64,000 nucleotides of DNA, taken from positions 2,604,001 through 2,668,000 of the forward strand of contig NZ_CP032549.1 of the NCBI RefSeq assembly GCF_012221945.1, in the 5' to 3' direction. Of the stretch, positions 56,658 through 64,000 are shown piece after piece. A program made the translations under genes and the position numbers. This stretch comes from Glutamicibacter mishrai (GTDB taxonomy: Bacteria > Actinomycetota > Actinomycetes > Actinomycetales > Micrococcaceae). Positions within the stretch are counted from its first letter, which is position 1. The number at the start of each line of letters is the position of its first letter. Under the pieces are notes generated by a model. It searched no databases. It was not told the origin of the DNA and saw nothing but the letters and a program-made list of their open reading frames with translations.

Positions 56658-57458
56658 ATGGATAAGGCAATCAGCCACGACCCGCTGGTATTGGTGGCGC
56701 GCCGCGCCGCAGCCGCCGGAGCCGAGGTGCTCGCACGGCGTGACGAATCGCAGTTCAACCTCAGCGACAAGTCCGCGGCAGGGGATTGGGTCACCGACTT
56801 CGACCGGGCCTCAGAAGAGGCCATCCGCGCCACCATCTTGACCTCGCGCCCCAGCGACGAATTGACCGGCGAGGAGTTCCCCAGTGCCAAGCCGGCGAAC
56901 CCCAGCGGCGTGCGCTGGAGCATCGATCCCCTGGACGGCACCACCAACTTCGTCCGCAATATCGCCTACTACTGTTCTTCGGTGGGCGCGTGCCAGCTGG
57001 AGGAAGACGGCACCGAAACCTGGGTGGCTGCGGCCATTGTGGCCCCGGCCCTGCAGGTGGAATATTTCGCGGGCAAGTCCCTCGGCGCGTGGAAGCATGA
57101 CCTGCGCACCGGAAAACTGACGCAGCTGACCGGCCCGGTGGATTCGCCAGCCAAGATCCTTGGAAGCGGTTTCGGCTATGACGCTGAACGCCGCCAATTC
57201 CAGGCCCGCGTCCTGGAAGGCATGCTCGAAGACTACGTCAACGTTCGCCGTATCGGCTCGGCAGCCCTGGACCTGTGCCTGGTTGCCGAAGGCGCGCTGG
57301 ATGCCTATGCGGAATACGGCACCCAGGAGTATGACTGGGCCGCCGGCGCATTGATTGCCGAGGAAGCCGGGTGCCAGGTGGGCCGTCCGGCCAGCAATCC
57401 CGGATGGCAGTATGCCGGCTTGGTGGATACCGCCAAACTGATCGAACCGGGAAACTAG
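56658..57458 (+). CDS. Inositol monophosphatase-family protein
   Basis: This 266-residue Li+-sensitive-type phosphatase shows the metal-binding series DWVTDFDRASE, ELTGEEFPSA, WSIDPLDGTTNFVRNI and the closing YDWAAGALIAEEAG. Such enzymes act on myo-inositol-1-phosphate, fructose-1,6-bisphosphate or nucleotide phosphates, and the exact substrate is not decided by sequence. It starts 3 nt after the ligA stop. It overlaps the convergent PAP2-like gene by 4 nt. Confidence 0.9.
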   Translation: MDKAISHDPLVLVARRAAAAGAEVLARRDESQFNLSDKSAAGDWVTDFDRASEEAIRATILTSRPSDELTGEEFPSAKPANPSGVRWSIDPLDGTTNFVRNIAYYCSSVGACQLEEDGTETWVAAAIVAPALQVEYFAGKSLGAWKHDLRTGKLTQLTGPVDSPAKILGSGFGYDAERRQFQARVLEGMLEDYVNVRRIGSAALDLCLVAEGALDAYAEYGTQEYDWAAGALIAEEAGCQVGRPASNPGWQYAGLVDTAKLIEPGN

Positions 57459-58066
57459 CCCAGCACCAGGGCCATCGCTTCATGCGCGTAGTGGATGGCT
57501 ATGCCAACTGCGACACCGCCGCACACCTGTGTGGCGGTGTGCTGGAAGCTGCGAACGCGGGACCATGAGAGCACCGCGATGAACAGCAGCACCCAGGGCA
57601 TGAGCTGCGGATTCTGCCCGGCGGTCTGCAGGATGACATAGCTGCCCACGGCCATGTGCACCGAGACTTTCCACCAGATGTTGATGATAGCGACGACCAT
57701 CAGCCCCAAGAGCATGCAATAGACCTCGCGGAAGATCCCGGCGCTGGCATCCATCAGCCACAGGACCACCAGTCCGCAGACGATCAGCCCGGCCGTCATC
57801 GCGTAAATCCGATGGCGCTGGTGGCGCACCGTGACGTGCAGGTCCGTGACCTTGCCTCGCAGTTTCGCCGCCGCAAGCAGCAGCCAGGGGATCACGGTGG
57901 TGAAAAGCGCCGCCACCACGGCTTCGGCCCAGCTGACTGATGCATCGCGCAATGGCGAGAGCAGCAGCAACAAGGTGGCCAGGATAATGGGCGAGAGCAC
58001 ATGCGAAATGCCCAGCGCGATCCGGCGCACGGCCATGGAGCCGGTGGCGGGGGAGGAAACCTGCAT
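57455..58066 (-). CDS. PAP2-like membrane protein
   Basis: The start is taken at ATG 58066 (TTG 58078 is possible), giving 203 residues. There are about six hydrophobic helices, among them LSPIILATLLLLLSPL and VVAALFTTVIPWLLLAAAKL. The soluble loops resemble PAP2 sites: KVSVHMAVGSYVI for the first His motif and SRVRSFQHTATQVCGGVAVG for the second. It is likely a lipid-phosphate phosphatase relative, though the motifs are imperfect. Confidence 0.72.
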   Translation of the reverse strand: MQVSSPATGSMAVRRIALGISHVLSPIILATLLLLLSPLRDASVSWAEAVVAALFTTVIPWLLLAAAKLRGKVTDLHVTVRHQRHRIYAMTAGLIVCGLVVLWLMDASAGIFREVYCMLLGLMVVAIINIWWKVSVHMAVGSYVILQTAGQNPQLMPWVLLFIAVLSWSRVRSFQHTATQVCGGVAVGIAIHYAHEAMALVLG

Positions 58067-58085
58067 CAAAGTTCTCAAGCCTTGC

Positions 58086-58538
58086 TCATCTTGCTGAAGT
58101 GTTCACCAGGAACGCATTGCGCACCCGGATCAGTCGCGGCATGTACCAGCTAAGCACCAAACGCTCGGCCAGCCAACCCAGCGGCCCCAGCGGCGCTTCG
58201 AATTGGATCCTGTCCACCATGATGGTGCCTGCATCGGCGGCATGGAACTCATGCACGTGATGGAACTTCTTGAACGGTCCGCGCACCTGCTGGTCGGTGA
58301 AACCTGAGGGTTCCATCAGTTCGCTGATTTCCGAGGTCATGCGCAGCGGAATTCCGAAATGCTTCGCACGCCAGGTGACCTGCTCGCCGAGGCCTATCTG
58401 TCCGCTGGTGACCCCGCCGACGGCCTGCTCGCCGGAGTCGGCCATGGACCCGGCATGCGCGTCGATGTTCAGGGATTTCTCGAAGAGCTCCTGCCTCGGC
58501 ATATCGGTGATGGTCACGCATTCAAAGTAGACAGCCAT
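58086..58538 (-). CDS. SRPBCC-family protein
   Basis: This 150-residue protein shows the START-like pattern: an N-terminal strand AVYFECVTITDMPRQELFEK, then GEQVTWRAKHFGIPLRMTSE, then GPFKKFHHVHEF with IMVDRIQFEAPLGPLGWLAE. Family members bind hydrophobic ligands or act as cyclases. The start ATG follows GTGGCAGACT by 6 nt, suggesting leaderless expression. Confidence 0.82.
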   Translation of the reverse strand: MAVYFECVTITDMPRQELFEKSLNIDAHAGSMADSGEQAVGGVTSGQIGLGEQVTWRAKHFGIPLRMTSEISELMEPSGFTDQQVRGPFKKFHHVHEFHAADAGTIMVDRIQFEAPLGPLGWLAERLVLSWYMPRLIRVRNAFLVNTSAR

Positions 58539-58544
58539 GCGATC

Positions 58545-58550
58545 AGTCTG
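58545..58550 (-). promoter_or_regulatory. Candidate leaderless promoter of the SRPBCC gene
   Basis: On the minus strand GTGGCAGACT is followed by 6 nt and ATG 58538, the same arrangement as at the ABM gene. Confidence 0.45.
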
Positions 58551-58577
58551 CCACAGGCCAGCTTCTGGGCACCTGGC

Positions 58578-59384
58578 CTAGAGAACGCGAAGCTGCATGT
58601 CGGACAGCCCTGCGGCGGCGTCATCGTAGTATTCGCGCAGCTTCAGACCCGCGGCGGCGGCTTCGTCCAGAACCAGGACCGCGTCGGGGTGCAGCTGCAG
58701 GACCGAGCCGGGGCAGGATGCGGTGAGCGGGCCTTCCACGCAGGCTGCGATCGTCTCTGCCTTGCCTTCTCCGGTGGCCACGAGCACCAGCCGGCCGGCT
58801 TCCAGAATGGTGCCAAGCCCCTGGGTTACGCAGTGCGTTGGCACGTGTTCGATGCCATCGAAGAATCGGGCGTTGTCCTGCCGGGTCTTGGCGGCAAGGC
58901 GCTTGACGCGGGTGCGGCTGCGCAGGGCGCTGCCCGGTTCGTTGAATCCGAGGTGGCCATTGGAGCCGATGCCCAGGATCTGGACGTGGATGCCGCCGGC
59001 CGCTGCAATCCCCTGGTCGTAGTTGCGCGCGGCTTCTTCGATGGCCTGAAGCGAGCTGGCCATGCCCTGCGGCGTGTGCAGCTGCTGCGCTGGCAGGCCG
59101 ATGACCTGGCAGACTTCATTGACCAGGGTCTGCCGGTAGGACTGCTCGTGGGTGTCCGGGATGCCGATGTATTCATCCAGGGCGAAGCCGGTGGCCCGGG
59201 AAAAATCGGCACGCCCCTCGGTCACCGCGCGGGCCAGCTCGCGGTAGAGGCCCAGCGGAGAGGAGCCGGTGGCCAGGCCCAGGACGGGATCGGCGCCGGC
59301 GCCGTGGTTCGCCAAGCCTTCAAGGACGTTGTCTGCGGCGATTCGTGCGACATCGTCGGCGGTGTTGGCAATGAGTACGCGCAT
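58578..59384 (-). CDS. nagB: Glucosamine-6-phosphate deaminase
   Basis: This 268-residue enzyme converts glucosamine-6-phosphate to fructose-6-phosphate and ammonia. Motifs: VLGLATGSSPLGLYRELA, FALDEYIGIPDTHEQSY, and the catalytic ILGIGSNGHLGFNEPGSAL. The Asp and Glu of the active site lie in LDEY and NEPG. GGAGAG precedes ATG 59384. It lies 48 nt downstream of a ROK regulator on the same strand, which suggests joint control by amino sugars. Confidence 0.93.
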   Translation of the reverse strand: MRVLIANTADDVARIAADNVLEGLANHGAGADPVLGLATGSSPLGLYRELARAVTEGRADFSRATGFALDEYIGIPDTHEQSYRQTLVNEVCQVIGLPAQQLHTPQGMASSLQAIEEAARNYDQGIAAAGGIHVQILGIGSNGHLGFNEPGSALRSRTRVKRLAAKTRQDNARFFDGIEHVPTHCVTQGLGTILEAGRLVLVATGEGKAETIAACVEGPLTASCPGSVLQLHPDAVLVLDEAAAAGLKLREYYDDAAAGLSDMQLRVL

Positions 59385-59432
59385 GATCTGTACTCTCCGT
59401 TCTGCAGTGGGTGGACTAAGGGGAATCGGTGG

Positions 59433-60569
59433 TTATGAAATGCCGAGTTGGTGGAACAGCACGTTGACCGCGGTGCCACGCAAGACCAGATGCTCGGGAT
59501 CTTCGCTGATGCCCAGCGTGAAGTTTTCGGCGTGCGCCGTGTCGGTTCGTTGGCGCAAGGCGCCTAAGAGCCATTCGGCCATATCCTCGTGAACCACTTC
59601 CGGCGTTCCGGTGAATACGACATTGCGGATGTCGAGCACTGAAATCAGCGGGGCGATGGCCGAGGCCAGGGCCTGGGCGGCTTGCGCTCCGGCCTGCGCC
59701 GCGCTCTGCCCTTCGGCGATGGCTTGCCGGATGGCCGGCACCGAGGCGCGGGCTTCGAGGCAGCCGAAGTTCCCGCAGGCGCAGGGCGTGCGATCAGCGG
59801 CGTCGTGCCTGACGTGCCCCAATTCCCCGGCGGCGAATCCGGAGCCGCGCACCAGGGTGTTGTGGGTGATCACGCCGCAGCCGACACCGCGTCCCAAGCG
59901 CAAGAGCATCATGTGCTCGCTGCCTTGGCCGAAGGTGTGCTCGGCCAGGATGGCGCAGTCGGCGTCGTTCAAAACGTGGGTGGCAATCCGGGTGTCTTGC
60001 TGGACCCGGCCACGCAGGTCCAGATCCTTCCAGCCGAATTTTTCCGCGGTCTTCACCACGCCCTGGTCGGTGATGATGCCAGGGGTGCCGATGCCGATGC
60101 CCAGCACCGGTTCGGTGCATGCGCCCAGTGCTTGATGCAGCAGCTCCAGCAGTTGTTCGATGGCGCGCTCGCCGGTAGCCCCGGCGTCGTTGTCCGTGAG
60201 GGTGAAAGTCTTGAGCAGCTGGCCATCCAGGTCCATGATGGCCGCCTTGAAGGGGAGGATCCCCGAGAGGTCTACGCCGACGATGCGCAGGCCGGGCCGG
60301 TTGAGGTCTACCAGGGTTGCCGGTTTTCCCGGGCGCTTGCCTTCCTGCTGGCCGACTTCGATGACGTGGGAGCGCTGCAGCAGCTCAGCCACGAGTTCGG
60401 AGACGGTCACTCGCGTCAGTCCTGTGGCTCTTGATAGCGCCGCCCGGGATTGCGGCCCTTGTTCCAGCAGCGTTTGAAGCACCAGGGAGAGGTTCTGCTG
60501 TCTGCCGTGGGAGGGCAGGACGGCGCTGCCATGCGATAGCAGGTTCCATTCCCGGCGCAGAGTAGTCAT
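59433..60569 (-). CDS. ROK-family transcriptional regulator
   Basis: ATG 60569 gives 378 residues. The N-terminal winged helix is visible in LLEQGPQSRAALSRATGLTR then VTVSELVAELL. The ROK sugar-kinase-like part shows GVDLSG, IGIGTPGIITDQG, ELGHVRHD and the zinc cluster CACGNFGCLEARAS. NagC/Mlc-like proteins bind sugars or sugar phosphates. The neighbouring nagB is the probable target. The palindrome at 60573-60591 lies 3 nt upstream of the start. The frame to 60668 is not used. Confidence 0.9.
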   Translation of the reverse strand: MTTLRREWNLLSHGSAVLPSHGRQQNLSLVLQTLLEQGPQSRAALSRATGLTRVTVSELVAELLQRSHVIEVGQQEGKRPGKPATLVDLNRPGLRIVGVDLSGILPFKAAIMDLDGQLLKTFTLTDNDAGATGERAIEQLLELLHQALGACTEPVLGIGIGTPGIITDQGVVKTAEKFGWKDLDLRGRVQQDTRIATHVLNDADCAILAEHTFGQGSEHMMLLRLGRGVGCGVITHNTLVRGSGFAAGELGHVRHDAADRTPCACGNFGCLEARASVPAIRQAIAEGQSAAQAGAQAAQALASAIAPLISVLDIRNVVFTGTPEVVHEDMAEWLLGALRQRTDTAHAENFTLGISEDPEHLVLRGTAVNVLFHQLGIS

Positions 60570-60572
60570 GCG

Positions 60573-60591
60573 GTTAGTTAACTCTACTAAC
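60573..60591. promoter_or_regulatory. Probable ROK operator
   Basis: GTTAGT and ACTAAC form perfect arms around 7 nt, directly before the ROK start and about 75 nt from the divergent GNAT gene. Likely an autoregulatory site. Confidence 0.55.
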
Positions 60592-60666
60592 AAACCTAAC
60601 TGCAAGCCCCCGGGCCAAAATTCATCAAACATTGCCCCTGGAAATTTCTGGCACACTAAGAGCATC

Positions 60667-61197
60667 ATGAATCAGGCAGACACCTTCAGCTACCGCACCA
60701 AAGATCTGGTCATCGAATTGGCAGCGCCCGAAGACTACGAGCGCGTGGGGGAGTTGACCGCGCAGTCATACTTCGCGGCAGGCCATTTCGAAACCCCGGA
60801 AGACAGTTACCTGCAATTCGTGCGCAAAGTGCGTGAGCGGGCAGAGCAGGCAGAAATCTATGTGGTGCGCCGCGAGGCAAAAATCGTTGGATCGATGACG
60901 CTGATCCAAGTAGGCAGCGACTATGCGGACATCGCCCTGCCCGGTGAATTGGAGATCCGGATGCTCAGCGTTGATCCGGCCGCCCAGCGTGGCGGCGTCG
61001 GCCGGGCCATGGTGGGCGCAACCATTGAACGTGCCCGCAGCCTGCCGGGCATCAATGCGGTCAGCTTGACCACCGGCAGCACCTGGCATTCGGCCAGGGC
61101 CCTGTATGAATCCATGGATTTTGTCCATGTCCCGCAGCGCGACTGGGTGGTGCCAGGAACCGACATCAGCCTGGTGGTGTATGCGCGAAAGCTCTGA
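60667..61197 (+). CDS. GNAT-family N-acetyltransferase
   Basis: ATG 60667 gives 176 residues. The acetyl-CoA-binding motif A is EIRMLSVDPAAQRGGVGRAM, with the preceding strand IVGSMTLIQVG and the late ALYESMDFVHVPQRDW. Substrate is unknown. The gene diverges from the ROK regulator. CACACT lies 9 nt before the start. Confidence 0.87.
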   Translation: MNQADTFSYRTKDLVIELAAPEDYERVGELTAQSYFAAGHFETPEDSYLQFVRKVRERAEQAEIYVVRREAKIVGSMTLIQVGSDYADIALPGELEIRMLSVDPAAQRGGVGRAMVGATIERARSLPGINAVSLTTGSTWHSARALYESMDFVHVPQRDWVVPGTDISLVVYARKL

Positions 61198-61264
61198 GAC
61201 CCAGCGCCCGGCCAAGGAAACAAACCCGAACGCAGGAAATAATGCGGTGCCATCCCAGCGTTTT

Positions 61265-61295
61265 TTGCAAACTGTCCTCCCCGGATGAATAGAAT
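61265..61295 (+). promoter_or_regulatory. Candidate promoter of the PBP gene
   Basis: TTGCAA (61265-61270), 19 nt and TAGAAT (61290-61295) are followed by 6 nt and ATG 61302. No Shine-Dalgarno is present. Confidence 0.55.
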
Positions 61296-61301
61296 GGCGC
61301 T

Positions 61302-63215
61302 ATGAGTGCCCTTCGCCGTTCTGTTGTTGCCCTATCCGTTGCCGCCCTGGCCCTAGGCTCACTGAGCGCATGCAGCGCCGGCACACCAGACCCCGCTCCG
61401 GTGGCCGATGACCTGGCCGCGGCCATCAACTCCGGGGACTTCGGCAAAGTCCAATTCGCCAGCTCCGATGCGGCCGCCGCCGCGAAGGCCCAGAAGACCG
61501 CCTTCGGGCCAATGGGCGATATCAAGCACCAGAGCACCGTCAGCGCGGTTGCCGAAGACGAAGAGGAAACCGACGGCGTCAAAACCGCCACTGCCGACAT
61601 CACCACCGTGTGGGATGTTGATGACTCCGACAAGGACCTGAGCTACACCACTAAGGCCGTCTGGGAATTCGACAAGGACGCCGAAGCGTGGAAATTGCGC
61701 TTTGACCCATCGGTGCTCGCCCCCGAACTGGAAGACGGCGGCTACCTCAAGGCCAGCTACCAAGCCGCCGACCGAGGCAGCATCACCGCGGCAGGCGGCA
61801 AGAAGATCGTCACCAATCGCCCGGTGATCCGGGTGGGCATCGACAAGACCCACACCGATAAAGCCAACTGGGAAAAATCAGCCACCAAGCTGGCCAAGCT
61901 GGTCGACATCGACGAAGAACAGTACGCCAAGACCGTGCTTGCCGCCGGCGACAAGGCCTGGGTCCAGGCCATCGTGCTGCGAGATGATTCCACCCGCGAG
62001 GTCACAGACGCCCAGATCCACGCCATAGAGGGTGCCACCTACCAGGAAGATGAAATCCCGCTGGCGCCCACCCGCTCATTCGCCCGCCCGCTGCTGGGAT
62101 CAGTGGGGGAGGCCACCGAGGAAATCATCAAGAAGTCCGAGGGCAAGATCAAGAGCGGCGACCAGGTCGGCATGTCCGGCCTGCAGTCCGCCTACAACGA
62201 CACGCTCTCGGGCACCGACGGCATCGTGGTCTCCCGCTACACCAAGGACAACGAAGCGCAAGGTGAACTGTTCACCGCTGAGCCGGTCGCCGGCAAGGAC
62301 GTGGAAACGACCTTGGACATGGATCTGCAGCAAAGCGCCGACGAGCTGCTGGAAGATGCGGATTCGAACTCGGCCATCGTTGCCATCCGCCCTTCGGACG
62401 GCAGCGTGCTCGCAGCCGCGTCGGGCCCCGTGGACTCCGGGCTGAATACAGCCCTGCAGGGAGCCTACGCCCCGGGTTCATCCTTCAAGGTGATCAGCGC
62501 GCTGTCCATGCTGCGCGAAGGATCCACCCCGGACTCCAAGGTCCAGTGCCCGGCCACCACGGTAGTCGATGGAAAGACCTTCAAGAACTACGACGGCTAC
62601 CCGGCGGCCAAGCTCGGCACCATCCCGCTCTCCGAGGCAATCGCCCAGTCCTGCAACACCGTTTTCGTGAACCAGGGAGCGGAAATCGGCGGCAAGAAGC
62701 TGGCCGAAGCCGCCGCAGCGCTCGGATTGACCGGGGAAGATGGCACCGGGATCGGCTCGGTGCTCGGCTCGGTCCCCGATGATTCGGAAGGAACCACGCA
62801 GGCGGCCAATATGATCGGCCAAGGCGTGGTGCAGGCCTCGCCTCTGGGCATGGCCACCGTGGCCGCCTCTGTCCAGGCCAAGTCGACCGTCCAGCCAAAG
62901 CTCGTGGTGTCCCCGGAACCCAAGGCGCCAGCCAAGCCGGCCTCTGAACTCACCGAAAAAGAAGCTGGGCAATTGGCCACCATGATGGGTGAAGTCATCG
63001 ACCACGGAACGCTCAAGGACCTGAACTCGCTCTCCGGATCCAAGATCATCGGCAAGAGCGGCACCGCCGAATACGACAGCGAGCGCAACGCCCACGCTTG
63101 GGCCATCGTCGCCCAGGGCGACCTCGCCGTGGCTGCTTTTGTCGAAGATGGCGACGGCGGAGCTCAAAGCGCCGGACCACTGGTCAAGGCAATGCTTCAG
63201 GCCGCGGCCAAGTAG
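61302..63215 (+). CDS. Lipoprotein class B penicillin-binding protein
   Basis: This 637-residue protein has a lipoprotein signal, VAALALGSLSACSAG, with Cys about 25. An NTF2-like (MecA_N) domain, a PBP dimerisation region with GLQSAYNDTLSGTDG, and a transpeptidase follow. Active-site motifs are APGSSFKV (Ser about 393), SCN in IAQSCNTVF, and GKSGTAEYD (Lys about 585). It crosslinks peptidoglycan on the outer membrane face. It resembles PBP-lipo/PbpA-type proteins. Confidence 0.92.
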   Translation: MSALRRSVVALSVAALALGSLSACSAGTPDPAPVADDLAAAINSGDFGKVQFASSDAAAAAKAQKTAFGPMGDIKHQSTVSAVAEDEEETDGVKTATADITTVWDVDDSDKDLSYTTKAVWEFDKDAEAWKLRFDPSVLAPELEDGGYLKASYQAADRGSITAAGGKKIVTNRPVIRVGIDKTHTDKANWEKSATKLAKLVDIDEEQYAKTVLAAGDKAWVQAIVLRDDSTREVTDAQIHAIEGATYQEDEIPLAPTRSFARPLLGSVGEATEEIIKKSEGKIKSGDQVGMSGLQSAYNDTLSGTDGIVVSRYTKDNEAQGELFTAEPVAGKDVETTLDMDLQQSADELLEDADSNSAIVAIRPSDGSVLAAASGPVDSGLNTALQGAYAPGSSFKVISALSMLREGSTPDSKVQCPATTVVDGKTFKNYDGYPAAKLGTIPLSEAIAQSCNTVFVNQGAEIGGKKLAEAAAALGLTGEDGTGIGSVLGSVPDDSEGTTQAANMIGQGVVQASPLGMATVAASVQAKSTVQPKLVVSPEPKAPAKPASELTEKEAGQLATMMGEVIDHGTLKDLNSLSGSKIIGKSGTAEYDSERNAHAWAIVAQGDLAVAAFVEDGDGGAQSAGPLVKAMLQAAAK

Positions 63216-63253
63216 GACTTGTGCGGCAATGGCACAATTGACAGACTAAGCTC

Positions 63254-63805
63254 ATGGGAATTGTCTACAACACCAGTATGTCGCCAAGCAAGAACGAGCT
63301 GGTCTCCGCTTGGCTGCCCAAGCAGGACTTCTATACCGGTAAAGGCACCCCAAAACTCCAGCACATTGGAGGCTTCCGCCTAGAGGACCCGCAGGGCGAA
63401 GTAGGTGTGGAATTGCGCATCTACGCTGACCACTCGGACACCTCGGACGTGGTCTACCACCTGCCTCTGACCTACCGGGATGCCCCCTTGCCGGGCGCCG
63501 AAAAATACCTGATCGGCACCAGCGAGCATGCCATCCTGGGCAAGCGCTACATCTACGACGCCGCCGGGGACCCGGTATTCATCGCCCAAGCCCGCCAACT
63601 GCTGGCCGGGAAGACCACAGCGCAGCACCATTCGGAGTCCTTCACCGACGAGCCGCGGATCAAGCTCAAAGGCCAAACCGCTGGCAAGGATGCGGTGATT
63701 ATCCGCAAGCCCGTTTCGTCCGCCTCCGCCGGTGACGGGGTCATCGGCTACTGGGAAAACGCGCTGGGCCAGGAATTGACCGGATTGGTATTGCGAACAG
63801 CATAA
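63254..63805 (+). CDS. Maltokinase N-terminal cap-like domain protein
   Basis: This 183-residue protein opens LVSAWLPKQDFYTGKGTPKL and continues FRLEDPQGEVGVELRIYAD, VVYHLPLTYRDAPLPGAEKY and ILGKRYIYDAAGDPVF. The pattern is that of the cap domain of mycobacterial maltokinase, here on its own without the kinase part. Stand-alone copies occur in actinobacteria with unknown function. CAGACT lies 6 nt before ATG 63254. Confidence 0.8.
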   Translation: MGIVYNTSMSPSKNELVSAWLPKQDFYTGKGTPKLQHIGGFRLEDPQGEVGVELRIYADHSDTSDVVYHLPLTYRDAPLPGAEKYLIGTSEHAILGKRYIYDAAGDPVFIAQARQLLAGKTTAQHHSESFTDEPRIKLKGQTAGKDAVIIRKPVSSASAGDGVIGYWENALGQELTGLVLRTA

Positions 63806-63846
63806 CTACTGCGCCACATAAAGGTCTGATGGCGGGCCTGCAAGGG

Positions 63847-63860
63847 ATAGACTTGTCTAT
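63847..63860 (+). promoter_or_regulatory. Palindromic promoter element upstream of gatC
   Basis: ATAGACTTGTCTAT is a perfect palindrome whose TAGACT would be the -10. It shares its 12-bp core with the element upstream of glmU. Confidence 0.5.
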
Positions 63861-63890
63861 GAAACCCAACCGCCATTCAAAGGGAGATAC

Positions 63891-64000
63891 ATGTCTGCCA
63901 TCAGCCGTGAGGACGTTGTGCATCTGGCACACCTTGCCCACATCGAGATGAGCGGCGCAGAGCTGGACAAAATGACCGGTGAGCTCGACGCTATCGTCGG
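63891..64000 (+). CDS. gatC: Asp-tRNA(Asn)/Glu-tRNA(Gln) amidotransferase subunit C (partial)
   Basis: ATG 63891 has AAGGGAG just upstream. The 36 visible residues, MSAISREDVVHLAHLAHIEM then SGAELDKMTGELDAIV, match the N-terminus of GatC, including the VxHLAxLAxIxL pattern. GatC stabilises the GatAB amidotransferase. The frame runs off the right edge. gatA would be expected next. Confidence 0.9.
   Translation, partial: MSAISREDVVHLAHLAHIEMSGAELDKMTGELDAIV

Overview
The window reads as chromosomal DNA of a moderately high-GC actinobacterium, most likely Micrococcaceae (an Arthrobacter or Glutamicibacter-like organism). This rests on recognisable protein families, on frequent GTG/TTG starts, and on gene neighbourhoods I know from Actinobacteria: tatD-rpfB-ksgA-ispE, glmU-prs-rplY-pth-mfd, lpdA near PNP and phosphomannomutase, and the acyl-CoA carboxylase/maf/birA group. 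No database search was run, so the taxon is an inference.

Layout. 1-2.4 kb: a minus-strand moxR - DUF58 - transglutaminase-type cluster, cut by the left edge. 2.6-7 kb: tatD, rpfB (cell-wall resuscitation factor), ksgA and ispE. 7-12.6 kb: an FAD oxidoreductase, a small monooxygenase, an ABC-F ATPase, tRNA-Gln(TTG), glmU. 12.6-13.6 kb: prs with a strong terminator. 13.65-18 kb: an accessory island that separates prs from rplY. It carries a SnoaL-like protein, a P-loop kinase, a frameshifted acetyltransferase, a MarR/NAD(P)-binding divergent pair, an orphan conserved protein, two copies of a hairpin repeat and a 34-bp palindrome. 18-27 kb: rplY (short form), pth, an isolated sufS-sufU pair, nhaA, a DUF2505 protein, mfd. 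27-31.3 kb (minus): a TPR protein, a small membrane protein, then PNP - phosphohexomutase - deoC (nucleoside salvage). 31.4-35.4 kb: lpdA, an MHS-type MFS transporter behind a palindrome-rich control region, an NmrA-like protein. 35.5-50 kb: acyl-CoA carboxylase genes (biotin carboxylase/BCCP, epsilon, beta) with maf. Among them sit a TetR-MMPL exporter unit, a dicarboxylate/amino-acid symporter, a glyoxalase and a DUF885 protein. 49.7-57.5 kb: an SDR, birA, then a tightly coupled PH-domain protein - adenylate cyclase - PP2C run followed by ligA and an inositol-monophosphatase-family gene. 57.5-64 kb: a PAP2-like membrane protein, an SRPBCC protein, nagB with a ROK regulator, a GNAT, a lipoprotein penicillin-binding protein, a maltokinase-cap-like protein and the start of gatC.

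Functional links. accA3-like, accE and the beta subunit, together with birA (which biotinylates the BCCP domain), form one acyl-CoA carboxylase system. PNP, the mutase and DeoC form a nucleoside-catabolic route. The ROK protein and NagB fit amino-sugar control. PH protein, cyclase and phosphatase overlap by 4 and 1 nt, so they look translationally coupled.

The most notable sequence-level signals are: many genes whose start codon lies 6-7 nt after a TANNNT-type -10 (candidate leaderless mRNAs); a TetR operator of three alternating half-sites inside its own promoter; a dispersed hairpin repeat with a compensatory base-pair change; a poly-G frameshift in a lipoprotein gene; and an MMPL exporter with a roughly 400-residue heptad-repeat stalk.
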